From Lysobacteraceae bacterium (GTDB lineage: Bacteria > Pseudomonadota > Gammaproteobacteria > Xanthomonadales > Xanthomonadaceae), in assembly GCA_004297225.1 (NCBI GenBank), contig SCUI01000010.1, positions 62,001 through 126,000 of the forward strand: a stretch of DNA of 64,000 bases, in the 5' to 3' direction. The notes below the pieces were generated by a model. It saw only the letters and a list, made by a program, of their open reading frames with translations. It had not been told where the DNA came from and did no database searches. The translations under genes were made by a program, and so were the position numbers. Positions 18,404 through 28,483 of the stretch are shown piece by piece. The first letter of the stretch is position 1; every line of letters starts with the position of its first letter.

Positions 18404-18844
18404 CTACGCCCGCAGCAGGAAGGTCACCGGGCCGTCATTGACCAGGCTGATGGACATATGGGCGCCGAAGCGCCCGGTTTCCACCCCTGCCGGATGCGCG
18501 CGGCGACAGGTTTCGACCAGTCCGTCGAAGATCCGTTCAGCCTCGGGCGGGGCCATGGCGGTGCTGAACCCCGGTCGCATGCCCGAACTGGTGTCCGCCG
18601 CGAGGGTGAACTGGCTGACCAGCAGCAGGCCACCGCCGGTCTGGGCGAGGGAGCGGTTCATCCGCCCCTGGTCGTCGGCGAACACGCGATAGCCGAGCAG
18701 GCGTTCGGTCATCCGTGCGACCTGGGCCGCGCCGTCGCCGGGTTCGACCCCGACCAACGCCAGCAATCCGGGGCCGATCGAACCGATGGTGTCGCCGTCG
18801 ACGGCGACCGAGGCCGAGGTCACGCGCTGGATGAGGGCGAGCAT
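18404..18844 (-). CDS. dtd: D-aminoacyl-tRNA deacylase
   Basis: 146 residues, normal length. Removes D-amino acids (and glycine from tRNA-Ala) from mischarged tRNA. Motifs: start [17 protein letters not shown], the catalytic-site motif SQFTLAAD near residue 77 and NDGPVTFLL (the NxGPVTF motif) at the C-terminus. Its start codon is only 20 bases from that of the divergent acyltransferase gene, so any 5' leaders or promoters must overlap. Confidence 0.96.
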   Translation of the reverse strand: MLALIQRVTSASVAVDGDTIGSIGPGLLALVGVEPGDGAAQVARMTERLLGYRVFADDQGRMNRSLAQTGGGLLLVSQFTLAADTSSGMRPGFSTAMAPPEAERIFDGLVETCRRAHPAGVETGRFGAHMSISLVNDGPVTFLLRA

Positions 18845-18864
18845 GCCCGTATTGTATTGGCCCG

Positions 18865-19791
18865 ATGACCCGCCTTGCCGCCACCCTGCTCTACCTCTTC
18901 GCCGCGCTGGTCGCGCGCTTGCCGTGGGTATTGCTGCACGCCCTCGCCGACGGCGTCGCCTGGCTGTGGCGGCGCCTGGACGCGCGCGAGTCGCGGGTCG
19001 CGCGGCGCAACCTGGCGTTGGCGATGCCCTGGGCGGAGCCGCGCAACCGCGAAGCACTGCACGGGCGGGTATTGCGCACCACCGCGCGGCAGGCGCTGGA
19101 AACGCTGGTGTTCTGGACCCGGCCGCACGCGCGCAACCTGGCGCTGATCCGGGAAACACACGGCACGGAAGCCTTCGATGCCGCGCTCGCCGCCGGCCGC
19201 GGCGTGATCGTCGCCGCGCCGCATTACGGCAACTGGGAACTGTTGAACCAGTGGCTGGCGGCGCGCACGCCGCTGGCGATCCTCTATCGCCCGCCGGAAT
19301 CGGCGATCGGCGAGGCCTTCCTGCAGCGCGTGCGTGCCGATGATGTCGGCCGCGTCACCCAGGTGCCAGCCGAAGGCGCGGCGGTGCGGCAATTGCTGCG
19401 GCTGCTGCAGGACGGCGGCGTGGTCGGGATCCTGCCGGACCAGCAGCCCAAGGCCGGCGAAGGCGTGTTCGCGCCGTTCTTCGGCCTGCAGGCGCTGACC
19501 ATGCGCTTGCTGCCGCGGCTGGCCGCGCGCACCGGCGCGACGGTACTGTTCGCCTATTGCGAGCGGATCGAAGGCCGCGGCCGGGCGCCGGCGTTCGCGC
19601 TGCGCATCGAACCGGCACCCGACGGCATCGCCGCGGACGATCCGGTCGCGGGCGCCACCGCGCTCAACGCCATGGTGGAGTCGATCGCGCGCCGCCATCC
19701 CGAGCAATACCAGTGGACCTACAAGCGCTATACCCTGCGTCCGCCGGACAGCGGCGAGACCAATCCGTACCGGGACCTGGAGCGACATTGA
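18865..19791 (+). CDS. Lysophospholipid/lipid A acyltransferase, LpxL/HtrB family
   Basis: 308 residues, one N-terminal membrane anchor (about 4-25), then the acyltransferase domain with the catalytic motif APHYGNWELLNQW (Hx4E) near residue 116 and GGVVGILPDQQPKAGEGVFAPFFG near residue 190. LpxL/M enzymes add secondary acyl chains to lipid A at the inner membrane; which chain cannot be told. First of four genes with overlapping ends (next start overlaps its TGA by one base), all apparently concerned with the envelope. Confidence 0.92.
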   Translation: MTRLAATLLYLFAALVARLPWVLLHALADGVAWLWRRLDARESRVARRNLALAMPWAEPRNREALHGRVLRTTARQALETLVFWTRPHARNLALIRETHGTEAFDAALAAGRGVIVAAPHYGNWELLNQWLAARTPLAILYRPPESAIGEAFLQRVRADDVGRVTQVPAEGAAVRQLLRLLQDGGVVGILPDQQPKAGEGVFAPFFGLQALTMRLLPRLAARTGATVLFAYCERIEGRGRAPAFALRIEPAPDGIAADDPVAGATALNAMVESIARRHPEQYQWTYKRYTLRPPDSGETNPYRDLERH

Positions 19792-20291
19792 TGGCGATGG
19801 CGGGGGAAGAAGCCGCGACCAGCGGCGAGGACGCCGGCGTGCAATGGCAGGCGCTGCCGCGGCGCGCACGCGGGCTTTCGATGCTCGCGGGCGCGGCCTT
19901 CGGTGCGTCGATTGGCCTGCCGGCGCTGGTGCTGGGCAACAGCGTGCTGGAGCAGGCGTGGTGGCTCGCGCTGCCGGTCGCGATCGCCGGCGCGGCCATC
20001 GGCCTGTGGCGCGGCGAGCGCACGTGGCGCTACACCCACTGGCGGCTGGACGACACCGGGTTCACCCTGCGCCGCGGCCGGCTTTGGCGACGCGAGACGC
20101 GCGTGCCGCAATCGCGCGTGCAACACCTGGATCTGCGCCGCGGACCGCTGCAACGGCGCTACGAACTGTCGACGCTGGTGATCCATACCGCCGGTACGCG
20201 GCACAGCGCGGTGGTCGTGCGCGGCCTGGACGCCGGCGACGCCGAGCGCCTGCGCGACACCCTTGCCCGCCAGGTGGACGGTGACGACTGA
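19791..20291 (+). CDS. PH domain-containing membrane protein (YdbS-like)
   Basis: 166 residues. Two membrane helices (about 40-57 and 63-78) followed by a bacterial PH domain (bPH2): YTHWRLDDTGFTLRRGRLWRRETRVPQSRVQHLDL and LRTLEL-like end STLVIHTAG. YdbS/YdbT pairs are known in Bacillus, where they affect resistance to antimicrobial peptides; role here unknown. Start shares an A with the preceding TGA. Confidence 0.88.
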   Translation: MAMAGEEAATSGEDAGVQWQALPRRARGLSMLAGAAFGASIGLPALVLGNSVLEQAWWLALPVAIAGAAIGLWRGERTWRYTHWRLDDTGFTLRRGRLWRRETRVPQSRVQHLDLRRGPLQRRYELSTLVIHTAGTRHSAVVVRGLDAGDAERLRDTLARQVDGDD

Positions 20292-21792
20292 ACCCGCGCC
20301 AGGCGCCGTGCCCGAACAGCGGCTGCACCCGCTGTCCTGGCTGTTCGTGCTGGTCGCGCAGCTGCGGCAATTCATCGTCCCGCTGCTGGCGCTGGTGGTG
20401 TTCGGCCAGCGCGACGACCAGGCGCTGTGGCCGCTGGTCGGCGTGGGCGTGCTGGCACTGGTGTCGGTGTGGCGCTATTTCACCTACCGCTACCGGGTCG
20501 ATCGCGACAGCATCGTGATCCGCAGCGGCCTGCTCAACCGGCACCTGCGCGAAGTGCCGTTCGCGCGGATCCACAACGTCGCGCTGCACCAGTCGCTGCT
20601 GCACCGGATGTTCGATGTCGCCGAGGTGCGGCTGGAATCGGCGGGCGGAATGAAGCCCGAAGCGCAGATGCAGGTGCTGAAGCTGGCGGATGCGATGGCG
20701 CTGGAGGCGCTGGTGCGGCGGCGGGGCGCGGTGCGGACCACGGATGGCGCCCCGGCTTCGCCGGCGGACGAAGGCGACGAGCCGGGCACCATCCTCCTGC
20801 AGCTGCCCGCGCGCGAAGTCGTGCGGCTGGGGCTGGTCTCCAACCGCGGGTTGCTGGTGCTCGCCGGCGGTTTCGCCGCGGTCTCCCAGTTCAACCCGCG
20901 CCTGCTCGGCACCATCTTCGAAGGCTGGGGGGAATGGGCATTCGGATTCGCCGACGCCCACCAGTTCGATACCTCCGCCTACGTCATGGCCGGCGCGAGC
21001 ATGGTCGTCGCCGTCATCCTGCTGCTGCGTCTGTTCTCGATCCTGCTGGCGCTGCTGGGATACTTCGGGTTCCGGCTCGAGGAACACGGGAGGCGGTTGA
21101 CGGTCGAACGCGGGCTGTTGACGCGCCTGCGCAGCAGCGTGCCGCGGCGCCGGATCCAGGCCTGGACGCTCGAGGAAGGACTGGTGCATCGACTCCTGCG
21201 ACGGCGCAGCCTGCACGTGGACACCGCCGTGGTTGCCGCCAGTGGCGACGGACAGCCGCGTGGCCTGCGCGAACTCGCGCCGATCGCCACGCCGGGCGCA
21301 TGCGATGCGCTGGTGCAACACCTGTTGCCCCACGTCGCCTGGCCCCCCGCGGAATGGCGACCGTTGCATCCGCGCGCCTGGTGGCGGCTCGCCTGGCCCG
21401 GCGCGTTGTTGTCGTTGCTGGCCACGGGCGCTTTGTGCTGGCGCTTCGGCGGTTGGGGCCTGCTGGCACTGGCGTGGCTGCCTTGGAGCATGTTCGTCGC
21501 CCGCCGGCATGCGCTCAACGCCGGCTACGCATGCGCCGGCGAGTTGCTCGCCAGCCGCGCTGGCTGGTGGTCGCGATATTGGCGTTTCGCCGAGCTGGAC
21601 AAGCTGCAGGCGCTGCAATGGCGGCAGTCGCCGGTCGACCGCCTGTTCGGCATGGCGACGCTGTCGCTGGACACCGCCGGTGCAACGCCACTCGCGCCAC
21701 CGTTGCGACTGCACTACCTGCCGGCTGGCGAGGCGCGAGCGCTGTTCGACCGCCTCGGTACCGAGCTGGCCCGCCGGAAGATGCGCTGGTGA
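20281..21792 (+). CDS. PH domain-containing membrane protein (YdbT-like, several bPH2 domains)
   Basis: 503 residues with about six membrane helices in three pairs, each followed by a bPH2 domain: YRYRVDRDSIVIRSGLLNRHLREVPFARIHNVALHQ (about 75-110), EEHGRRLTVERGLLTRLRSSVPRRRIQAW (about 270-300) and a third after residue 410 (ASRAGWWSRYWRFAELDKLQALQWRQSPVDR). I take GTG 20281 with AGGTGG upstream; an ATG at 20263 adds six residues. Overlaps the previous gene by 11 bases and is the expected partner of its product. Confidence 0.88.
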   Translation: MTTEPAPGAVPEQRLHPLSWLFVLVAQLRQFIVPLLALVVFGQRDDQALWPLVGVGVLALVSVWRYFTYRYRVDRDSIVIRSGLLNRHLREVPFARIHNVALHQSLLHRMFDVAEVRLESAGGMKPEAQMQVLKLADAMALEALVRRRGAVRTTDGAPASPADEGDEPGTILLQLPAREVVRLGLVSNRGLLVLAGGFAAVSQFNPRLLGTIFEGWGEWAFGFADAHQFDTSAYVMAGASMVVAVILLLRLFSILLALLGYFGFRLEEHGRRLTVERGLLTRLRSSVPRRRIQAWTLEEGLVHRLLRRRSLHVDTAVVAASGDGQPRGLRELAPIATPGACDALVQHLLPHVAWPPAEWRPLHPRAWWRLAWPGALLSLLATGALCWRFGGWGLLALAWLPWSMFVARRHALNAGYACAGELLASRAGWWSRYWRFAELDKLQALQWRQSPVDRLFGMATLSLDTAGATPLAPPLRLHYLPAGEARALFDRLGTELARRKMRW

Positions 21793-22553
21793 TCCGCGCG
21801 CCGGTGAAATTGCCGCTCAGCGGCGTGGTGATCGCGAAGGACGAAGTCGATCGCATCGGCCGCTGCGTCGCCAGCCTGGCCGAAGTGTGCAGCGACGTGC
21901 TGGTGCTGGATTCAGGCTCCACGGATGCGACCGCCGAGCTCGCCCGCGCCGCCGGTGCGCGCGTGGAGCAACAACCGTGGCTCGGGTTTGCCGCGCAGAA
22001 GAACGCGGCGATCGCGCGCGCCACGCAACCCTGGGTGTTGTTGCTGGACGCCGACGAATGGCTCGATGGCACCGCGGCCGGCGCCTTGCGCTCGTTGTTC
22101 GTCGATGGCGGCGTGGAGCGCGCCGACGTGTGGCAACTGCCGCGGCGCACGCATTACCTCGGCACCCCGCTCGACCACGGCGGCTGGGGCCGTGAGTGGG
22201 TGGAACGCCTGTTCCGCCCGGACCTCCGCTACCTGTCGGCGGAGGTGCACGAGAAACTCGACCTGCGCGGCCGGCGCGTCGCACGGGTGGAAGCGCGCAT
22301 CGAGCACGACACCGCACGCTCGGACGCGGAGTACGCCGCCAAGCTCGACCGCTATGCGGCGCTGTGGGCGCGGCAGCGGCATGCGGCCGGCAAGCGCGCC
22401 GGCCTGTTCGCCGCGCCGCTGCACGCGGCGGCGTACTGGCTGAAGAATTTCGTGCTGCGCGGCGGCTTCCTCGACGGCGGCAACGCGCCGAGGTACCACT
22501 GGCTGCATGCCCGGTACGTGTACCGGAAATACGCGCTGTTGCGCGCGATGTAG
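21789..22553 (+). CDS. Family 2 glycosyltransferase (WaaE/KdtX-like, LPS core)
   Basis: 254 residues. GT-A fold: SGVVIAKDEVDRIGRCVASLA at the start, LVLDSGSTDATAELA near residue 38, QKNAAIARATQPWVLLLDADEW with the DxD near residue 85, WGREWVERLFRP near 135. KdtX/WaaE proteins add a glucose to inner-core LPS. GTG start overlaps the previous TGA (GTGA). Stop TAG is part of a GTAG-headed repeat. Context (acyltransferase, PH proteins) supports an LPS role; acceptor unknown. Confidence 0.9.
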   Translation: MIRAPVKLPLSGVVIAKDEVDRIGRCVASLAEVCSDVLVLDSGSTDATAELARAAGARVEQQPWLGFAAQKNAAIARATQPWVLLLDADEWLDGTAAGALRSLFVDGGVERADVWQLPRRTHYLGTPLDHGGWGREWVERLFRPDLRYLSAEVHEKLDLRGRRVARVEARIEHDTARSDAEYAAKLDRYAALWARQRHAAGKRAGLFAAPLHAAAYWLKNFVLRGGFLDGGNAPRYHWLHARYVYRKYALLRAM

Positions 22554-22578
22554 GGCGTGCGGCTTGCGCCGCTCCCAC
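22550..22578. repeat. GTAG-headed palindromic repeat, probable terminator
   Basis: Begins GTAG inside the GT2 stop codon and contains GCGGC-TTGC-GCCGC (22559-22572). It lies in the 32-base gap between convergent genes and probably works as a terminator. Read on the other strand it begins GTGGGAGCGGCG, a form often seen in xanthomonad and pseudomonad intergenic repeats. Confidence 0.55.
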
Positions 22579-22585
22579 ATGGGGA

Positions 22586-24265
22586 TCAGCGATTGCAGGC
22601 CACGGTCGCGCTGCCCGGCAGCAGCCACCAGTTGCGGCGGTTGGCGCCGCCGAGCGGTTGCGCGAGCGTGCGGTCCACGCACGGCGACAGCGCGACCTCC
22701 TGCACCAGCAGCCAGCGGCGCGCTGGCGCCTGCGCCTGCCACGCGACGCCGCGGCGCAATTGTTCTTCCGGCGTCTCGCGGAAGCCGAAGGTCTGCGCCG
22801 GACGATCGGCCATCAGCAGGTTCTGCTCGCGCCAGGCGACCAGGCCGAGCTCCGCGTCGGGGCCGATCCGCGCGCCGGCATCGCGCATCAGCGCGGCCGA
22901 GGAACTTGACGCATCGAGCAGCGGATAGGCGACCAGGCCGTACAGCACCCAGGTGCCGGTCAGCATCGCCAGCATCGCCGGGATCGCTCGTCGTCGCCGT
23001 CCCCACGCGATGCACGCCAGCGCCCAGCCGCCGATCGCGACCAGCAACCAGGCGCCGGCCTGCGTCTGCGACCAGTCCAGGCCGCGGTCGGTCACCAGGT
23101 TGCGTTCGAAGCCCGGCGTGCCGGACAGCATCAATCCGCCCGCGACCAGCGCCAACGCGGCGATCAACGTGCTGAAGCCCAGCGCCAGCCTTTGCGCGCC
23201 GGCACGGCGGACGATGCCCGGCAGCAACGGGCCCAGCGCGAGGCAGGTCATCGGCAGCGCCGGCAGGATGTAGACGTCGCGCTTGCCGCTGGGGATCGAG
23301 AAGAACAGCACCACCAGCGCCCACCACGCCAGCGGCAGCAGGTAGCGCGCATCGCCGCGCCGCAGCCGCCGGCGCCAGGCGGGAATCGCCCACGGCAGCG
23401 CCAGCATCGCCGGCAGCCACATCGTCAGCATCACTTCCAGGTGGTACCAGGGCGGTTGCGGATGGTCCCAGGATTGCGCGTAACGCTTCGCCGTCTGCCG
23501 GAACAGGATGTCGTCCATGTAGGCGCGATACGCAGGGTCCGGGTGCCCGGTCGCCGCCACGACCATCGGCACCAACCACACCGCGACCGCGGCGAGGAAC
23601 GCCAACGGTCCCAGCCAGGTGCGCCAGTCGCGCAATGGAGCGCGCGCATGCGACCACCCGCGCCAGGCCGCGAACAGGCCCGGGAGCACCATCAACAGCG
23701 CCACCACGCCCACGCCCTTGGTGATCGTGCCCAGCCCGGCCGCGCACCAGCCGAGCATCCACCAGCGCCATTGCGGTCGCGGATCCGCGCGCGTTTCGAG
23801 GAAGAAGCGCAGGAATGCGTAGTTGCCCAGCGTGATCCAGAACGTCACCAGTGGATCGATCTGCGCCTTGCGCGACTGGTAGGCGAACTGCAGTGCGAAC
23901 AGCAGCGCGAACGCGGCATACAGCCCGACGCGGCGCGTCCACAGGCGCCGGCCGAGGTCCATCACGCACCACAGCGTGCCCAGCGCGGCCAGCAGCGACG
24001 GCAGCAGGAAGGCCACGCGCCAACTGCCGACCAGTTCGTAGGCGGCCGCCTGCAACCACATGAACAACGGCGGCTTGTCCGAATAAAGTTCGTGGCCGCG
24101 ATGCGGGAACAGCCACTCGCCGCTTTCGACCATGTGCTTGGCGACCAACGCGAAGCGCGGTTCGTCCGAGGGCCATGGATCGCGCAGGCCCAGGCCCGCG
24201 CCCAGCACCAGCAGCGCCAGGATCCAGAACAGCCAGGTGTCGCGGGAAGCGCGGGTCTGCCACAT
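22586..24265 (-). CDS. ArnT-like family 39 glycosyltransferase
   Basis: 559 residues with 11-13 membrane helices. PMT/ArnT signature after the first helix: LRDPWPSDEPRFALVAKHMVESGEWLFPH with catalytic Asp/Glu, then LYSDKPPLFMWLQAA. Such enzymes move a sugar (for ArnT, 4-amino-4-deoxy-arabinose) from undecaprenyl phosphate to lipid A or other acceptors in the periplasm. No arn biosynthesis genes are in the window, so the sugar is unknown. Start 24265 chosen since the first helix begins 10 residues later; upstream sequence is a repeat. Confidence 0.88.
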   Translation of the reverse strand: MWQTRASRDTWLFWILALLVLGAGLGLRDPWPSDEPRFALVAKHMVESGEWLFPHRGHELYSDKPPLFMWLQAAAYELVGSWRVAFLLPSLLAALGTLWCVMDLGRRLWTRRVGLYAAFALLFALQFAYQSRKAQIDPLVTFWITLGNYAFLRFFLETRADPRPQWRWWMLGWCAAGLGTITKGVGVVALLMVLPGLFAAWRGWSHARAPLRDWRTWLGPLAFLAAVAVWLVPMVVAATGHPDPAYRAYMDDILFRQTAKRYAQSWDHPQPPWYHLEVMLTMWLPAMLALPWAIPAWRRRLRRGDARYLLPLAWWALVVLFFSIPSGKRDVYILPALPMTCLALGPLLPGIVRRAGAQRLALGFSTLIAALALVAGGLMLSGTPGFERNLVTDRGLDWSQTQAGAWLLVAIGGWALACIAWGRRRRAIPAMLAMLTGTWVLYGLVAYPLLDASSSSAALMRDAGARIGPDAELGLVAWREQNLLMADRPAQTFGFRETPEEQLRRGVAWQAQAPARRWLLVQEVALSPCVDRTLAQPLGGANRRNWWLLPGSATVACNR

Positions 24266-24275
24266 GGCGGGGATT

Positions 24276-24329
24276 GTAGAGCCGACCCATGGTCGGCTTC
24301 GAACCAGGCCGACCATGAATCGGCCCTAC
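24276..24329. repeat. Inverted pair of GTAG-type REP elements
   Basis: Element one, 24276-24298: GTAG followed by an 8-bp stem AGCCGACC-CAT-GGTCGGCT. Element two, 24307-24329, is in the opposite direction: GTAGG on the minus strand, then stem GGCCGA/TCGGCC. The layout, GTAG head plus palindrome in head-out pairs, is that of Stenotrophomonas SMAG repeats. Element two supplies the TAG stop of rsmB (24328-24326). Confidence 0.75.
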
Positions 24330-25624
24330 GATTTCACCAGCCGCGCGTAGAAGAACCCGTCCATCCCGTCCTCGCCCGGGAAGCGCTGCGAGCCGTGGCC
24401 GGTGTCGTGGCCGAAGCGCGCGTCCAGCGGCTGCAACCGCGCGCCGGGCGTGCGCGCGAGGAACGCGGCGACCTGGGCATCGTTTTCGCGGCGCAGGATC
24501 GAGCACGTCGCGTAAAGCAGGACACCACCGCGCGCGAGCGCGGGCCACAGCGCATCGAGCAGGCGCGCCTGCACGTCGACCAGCGCCGCGAGGTCCGAGG
24601 CGCGCCGGTGCAGGAGGATGTCGGGATGGCGCCGGACCACGCCGGTCGCGCTGCATGGCGCATCGAGCAGGATCGCGTCGAACGGCGTGCCGTCCCACCA
24701 GGTTGCCGGCAGCAGCGCATCGGCGGCGCGCAGTTTCGCCTGTGCGCCGACGCCGACGCGTTGCAGGATTTCATGCACCCGCTCGAGGCGCCGCGCATCC
24801 ACGTCCAGCGCCAGCAACCGTAGCGCGGGATCGCGTTCGAGCAGGTGGGCGGCCTTGCCGCCCGGCGCGGCGCAGGCGTCGAGCACGCTCGCGCCCCCCG
24901 CGGGCGCGAGCGCATCGGCGACGAGCTGCGCGCTGCCGTCCTGCACCGAAAGCAGGCCGTCTTCGAACCCCGGCAGCATCGCCACCGGGACGGCCGTGTC
25001 CAGGCGCAAGGCATCGGGGCAGGCATCGAACGTCGCGGCCGCGATCCCGGCCGCCTGCAACGTCTCGCGCATGATCGAGGGGCGGGACAGGCGACGGTTC
25101 GCCCGCAGCCACATCGGCGCCGGCTGCGCACTGGCCGCGACGATCGCGTCCAAGCGGTCGGGCCAGTCCTCGCGCAGGGCTCCAAGCAGCCAGGCAGGCC
25201 AGTCCTGCAGCGGATCGCCGGGCGGCACGCCGTCGCGCAGCGCGCGTCGCAGCAAGGCGTTCACCAGCCCCTTCTGGTGCGCGCGCCCCAGCTCCCGCGC
25301 CGCGTCCACGGTGGCGGCGACCGCGGCATGCGGCGGCAGGCGCAGCGCGTCCACCTGGGCGAAGCCGGCGTAAAGCAGCGCGCGCAACTCGCCGTCGCGG
25401 CGACCGGGCGGTTTCGGCATCCATTGCGCCAGCGCCTGCGCATAACGCGCGTGGGCGCGCAGTGCGGCGAAGACGATGGCCTCGAGCAACGCGCGATCGC
25501 GCGGATCGCCGAGCGCGGGCAGGCGCACGGCGAGTTCCGCCTTCAACGAACGACCGTGGTGCAGGACCGCATCCAGCGTGCGCGCGGCGGCGGCGCGGAC
25601 GCCGGCACCGGCGGCGGCGCTCAT
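24326..25624 (-). CDS. rsmB: 16S rRNA m5C967 methyltransferase
   Basis: 432 residues, normal length. NusB-like N-terminal domain (about 5-140) and a SAM-dependent methyltransferase domain with motif [17 protein letters not shown] near 255, motif [11 protein letters not shown] near 325 and motif VI YATCSI near 378; both catalytic cysteines are present. Methylates C967 of 16S rRNA. Its ATG overlaps the fmt TGA by four bases, the def-fmt-rsmB order common in gammaproteobacteria. Confidence 0.96.
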   Translation of the reverse strand: MSAAAGAGVRAAAARTLDAVLHHGRSLKAELAVRLPALGDPRDRALLEAIVFAALRAHARYAQALAQWMPKPPGRRDGELRALLYAGFAQVDALRLPPHAAVAATVDAARELGRAHQKGLVNALLRRALRDGVPPGDPLQDWPAWLLGALREDWPDRLDAIVAASAQPAPMWLRANRRLSRPSIMRETLQAAGIAAATFDACPDALRLDTAVPVAMLPGFEDGLLSVQDGSAQLVADALAPAGGASVLDACAAPGGKAAHLLERDPALRLLALDVDARRLERVHEILQRVGVGAQAKLRAADALLPATWWDGTPFDAILLDAPCSATGVVRRHPDILLHRRASDLAALVDVQARLLDALWPALARGGVLLYATCSILRRENDAQVAAFLARTPGARLQPLDARFGHDTGHGSQRFPGEDGMDGFFYARLVKS

Positions 25625-26541
25625 GCGCCCGGCGGCAGCGGCCGCGAGTTGAGGTAGTCGGCGGCGGTGATCGCGCGACCGCCTTCGCGCTGCAGCACCT
25701 GCAGCCGCAGGGCGCCTTCGCCGCAGGCGACGTCGATGCCTTCGCGCGTGGCCCGCAGTACCCGACCCGGCGCGGCGTCGTGCGCCGCGTCCAGCGGCAG
25801 CGCTGCATGGATCCGCACGCGCTCACCCGCCAGCATCGCTTCGGCCATCGGCCACGGATTGAAGGCGCGCACCTTGCGCGCGAGAACCTGGGCAGGTTGC
25901 GCCCAGTCGAGGCGGGCCTCGGCCTTGTCGAGCTTGTGCGCGTAGGTCACGCCGGCCTCGGGCTGCGGCCGCGGCACCGGCCGCATCCCGGCCCGCAGCA
26001 GGCCCAGCGCATCGGCCAGCACCTGGGCACCCAGCTCCGCAAGCCGATCGTGCAACTGCCCCGATGTTTCCTGTTCGCCGATCTCGAGCTTCTGCGACAG
26101 CAATACCGGACCGGTGTCCAGGCCTTTTTCCATCCGCATCAGGCACACGCCCGTCTCGCGGTCGCCGGCCTCGATCGCGCGCTGGATCGGCGCGGCGCCG
26201 CGCCAGCGTGGCAGCAGCGACGCGTGCACGTTCCAGCAGCCCTGTTCCGGGATTTCCAGGATCTTCGACGGCAACAGCAGGCCGTAGGCGACCACCACCA
26301 TCACGTCGGGCTGCAGCGCATGCAGCGCATCGCGCGCCAGCTGCGACTTCAGCGATTCCGGCTGCAATACCGGGAAACCGCGCTGCAGCGCCTCGCGCTT
26401 GACCGGCGACGGCTGCAATCCGCGGCCGCGGCCCGCGGGCCGGTCGGGCTGGGTGTAGACGGCGACGACTTCACCCTTGCCTGCCGCCGCGCGCAGCGAC
26501 GGCACGGCGAATTCGGGGGTGCCGGCGAAGACGATCCGCAT
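25621..26541 (-). CDS. fmt: Methionyl-tRNA formyltransferase
   Basis: 306 residues. Formylates initiator Met-tRNA with 10-formyl-THF. Motifs: [15 protein letters not shown] at the start, [18 protein letters not shown] loop near residue 33, [17 protein letters not shown] (catalytic Asn/His) near 106, and DTGPVL with the catalytic Asp near 142; C-terminal OB-like domain from about 210. Eight bases separate it from def upstream. Confidence 0.97.
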   Translation of the reverse strand: MRIVFAGTPEFAVPSLRAAAGKGEVVAVYTQPDRPAGRGRGLQPSPVKREALQRGFPVLQPESLKSQLARDALHALQPDVMVVVAYGLLLPSKILEIPEQGCWNVHASLLPRWRGAAPIQRAIEAGDRETGVCLMRMEKGLDTGPVLLSQKLEIGEQETSGQLHDRLAELGAQVLADALGLLRAGMRPVPRPQPEAGVTYAHKLDKAEARLDWAQPAQVLARKVRAFNPWPMAEAMLAGERVRIHAALPLDAAHDAAPGRVLRATREGIDVACGEGALRLQVLQREGGRAITAADYLNSRPLPPGA

Positions 26542-26549
26542 CGGCGCCG

Positions 26550-27062
26550 TCAGGCGGCGTGCTTGCGCTGCTTGGCCAGCTTCTTGCGCACCATCTCGCG
26601 CTTGAGCGGCGAGAGGTAATCCACGAACAGCTTGCCGTCGAGGTGGTCCATCTCGTGCTGGATGCAGACGGCCAGCAGGCCGTCGGTTTCCAGTTCGAAC
26701 GGCTGGCCGTTGCGGTCCAGCGCGCGCACCGTGATCGTGTCGGCGCGGGTGACGTCGGCATAGATGCCGGGCACCGACAGGCAGCCTTCCTGGCAGACCT
26801 GCTCGCCGGCGCTCGCCAGGATCTCCGGGTTCACGAACACCAGCGGCTGGTCCTTCTCCTCGGACACGTCGATGACCATGAAGCGCCGGTGCACGTCGAC
26901 CTGGCTGGCGGCCAGGCCGATGCCCGGGGCCGCGTACATGGTCTCGAACATGTCGTCGAACAGGGCCTGGGTCGAGGCCTCGGCCAGCCACGACGGCTCC
27001 ACCGGCGCCGCCTTGGTGCGCAGCCGGGGGTCGGGGAACTCGAGGATCGGGAGCAGGGCCAT
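26550..27062 (-). CDS. def: Peptide deformylase
   Basis: 170 residues, class I length. All three metal-site motifs are present: GIGLAASQ near residue 45, EGCLS near 91 and HEMDH near 133. Removes formyl groups from nascent proteins. Start 27062 ([14 protein letters not shown]) is the normal family start; a longer in-frame start adds 19 residues without homology. First gene of def-fmt-rsmB, divergent from the LysM gene. Confidence 0.97.
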   Translation of the reverse strand: MALLPILEFPDPRLRTKAAPVEPSWLAEASTQALFDDMFETMYAAPGIGLAASQVDVHRRFMVIDVSEEKDQPLVFVNPEILASAGEQVCQEGCLSVPGIYADVTRADTITVRALDRNGQPFELETDGLLAVCIQHEMDHLDGKLFVDYLSPLKREMVRKKLAKQRKHAA

Positions 27063-27140
27063 GGGTCGCTGGAAAAGAGGGGCGTCGGTCACATCCGCGC
27101 GCTTGCGGGGCGCCGGCAACGGGAATTGTACCGCTTGCGC

Positions 27141-27171
27141 TTGCCCACGGCCTGAACCCTTGGGCTATATT
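27141..27171 (+). promoter_or_regulatory. Candidate promoter of the LysM-dprA-smg run
   Basis: A good -10 TATATT (27166-27171) with a possible -35 TTGCCC (27141-27146) at a long 19-base spacing, 43 bases before the LysM gene ATG. Confidence 0.35.
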
Positions 27172-27214
27172 GGCCCGGCTGCTGGGGCGGGGAAAACCCA
27201 AGGGGTGCAGGAAG

Positions 27215-28405
27215 ATGGCCGCGAAGCTTGAACGCGTTTCGAACACGGCGACCAGCCGGCCCAGGCGCCTGCGCGTCGTGCTGGCGGTGGCCCTGCTGAC
27301 GGTGGGAAGCTGGGTCGCGGCGCAGGACCTGCGCGCCGACCATCCGGAAACCTACGTGGTCCAGCGTGGCGACACGCTGTGGTCGATCGCCGCGAAGTTC
27401 CTGGACAAGCCCTGGTTGTGGCCGGAAATCTGGCAGGCCAACCCGCAGCTGGCCAACCCGCACGAGATCTATCCCGGCGACGTGCTGTCGCTGGCCTACC
27501 GCGGGCAGCCCGCCGTCAGGCTGAGCCCGGGTCCGCGCGACACGCCGCCGGTCGGGGCGATCCCGCTGTCGGAAATCGAGCCGTTCCTCAAGGACCTGCG
27601 CGTGGTCGAGGAGTTCGAATCCCTGCCGTACGTGGTCGGGCTCGAGGAAGACCGCCTGCGCGGCGGCCAGGGCCAGCTCGCCTATCTCAAGGGCGCGCCG
27701 GCCGGCGTCGGCGAGCGGGTGATGATCGTGCGCCCGACGCAACGCTTCACCCGCCTGGATCGCGCCGACGCCTGCTGCGACCTGTACCTGGACGACGACC
27801 TGGATTTCCGCGGCCGCCGCATCCTCGACAGCGCCAATTTCTGGACCGACGCGCTGCTGCCCGGCGAAGGCGAGCTGCTCGGCCATGAGCTGATGCGCGT
27901 GGCGACCGGCACCATCACCCGCGGCGTTGCCGGGGGCATCGAGGCCAGCACGCTGCTGCTCGACGACGATTCGCGCGAGGTGCGCGTGGGCGACCGCGTG
28001 ATCCCCGTCGACGCCCAGCGCTACGACCTGCAGTTCTTCCCGCACGTGCCGGCACAGGCCTTCGACTACGGCCGCGCGCGGGTGCTGGCGGTGGCCGACA
28101 TGCTCACCACCGGCGGGCCGCACGACGTGGTCGCGCTGTCGGTCGGTGCGCGCGAAGGCATCGACAACGGCACCGTGTTCTCGACCTGGCGGGTCGGCAG
28201 CAATGCCGTCGACACGGTCGAGTACAACCCCGAGCGCACCGAAGGCACGGTGCCGGAAGCCGGCAAGGTGCGCCTGCCCGACGAGTTCGCCGGCCACCTG
28301 ATGGTGTTCCGCACTTTCGAGAAGATGAGCTACGCCATCGTGATGGACAGCGTGAAGCCCACGCGCGTGGGCTACGAGCTGAAGCATCCCGACGCCGCGT
28401 ATTGA
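27215..28405 (+). CDS. LysM domain-containing exported protein
   Basis: 396 residues. Basic N-terminus and one hydrophobic signal segment (about 22-38, [17 protein letters not shown]), then a LysM domain: [35 protein letters not shown] (about 47-100), expected to bind peptidoglycan. The remaining 290 residues are conserved in this genomic position in gammaproteobacteria but have no known activity. ATG 27215 has AGGAAG close by. Upstream of dprA, as in related genomes. Confidence 0.92.
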   Translation: MAAKLERVSNTATSRPRRLRVVLAVALLTVGSWVAAQDLRADHPETYVVQRGDTLWSIAAKFLDKPWLWPEIWQANPQLANPHEIYPGDVLSLAYRGQPAVRLSPGPRDTPPVGAIPLSEIEPFLKDLRVVEEFESLPYVVGLEEDRLRGGQGQLAYLKGAPAGVGERVMIVRPTQRFTRLDRADACCDLYLDDDLDFRGRRILDSANFWTDALLPGEGELLGHELMRVATGTITRGVAGGIEASTLLLDDDSREVRVGDRVIPVDAQRYDLQFFPHVPAQAFDYGRARVLAVADMLTTGGPHDVVALSVGAREGIDNGTVFSTWRVGSNAVDTVEYNPERTEGTVPEAGKVRLPDEFAGHLMVFRTFEKMSYAIVMDSVKPTRVGYELKHPDAAY

Positions 28406-28436
28406 GCCACCGCGCCTTTCCCTGACACGCGAACGC

Positions 28437-28458
28437 AACGGCGCCCGACGGCGCCGTT
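28437..28458 (+). terminator. Hairpin after the LysM gene
   Basis: Perfect 9-bp stem AACGGCGCC/GGCGCCGTT with CGAC loop, followed by GCCGTTTCC. Sits between the LysM stop and dprA start, so it may terminate or attenuate before dprA. Confidence 0.55.
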
Positions 28459-28483
28459 GCCGTTTCCGGCGCAGCCTGCGCGG

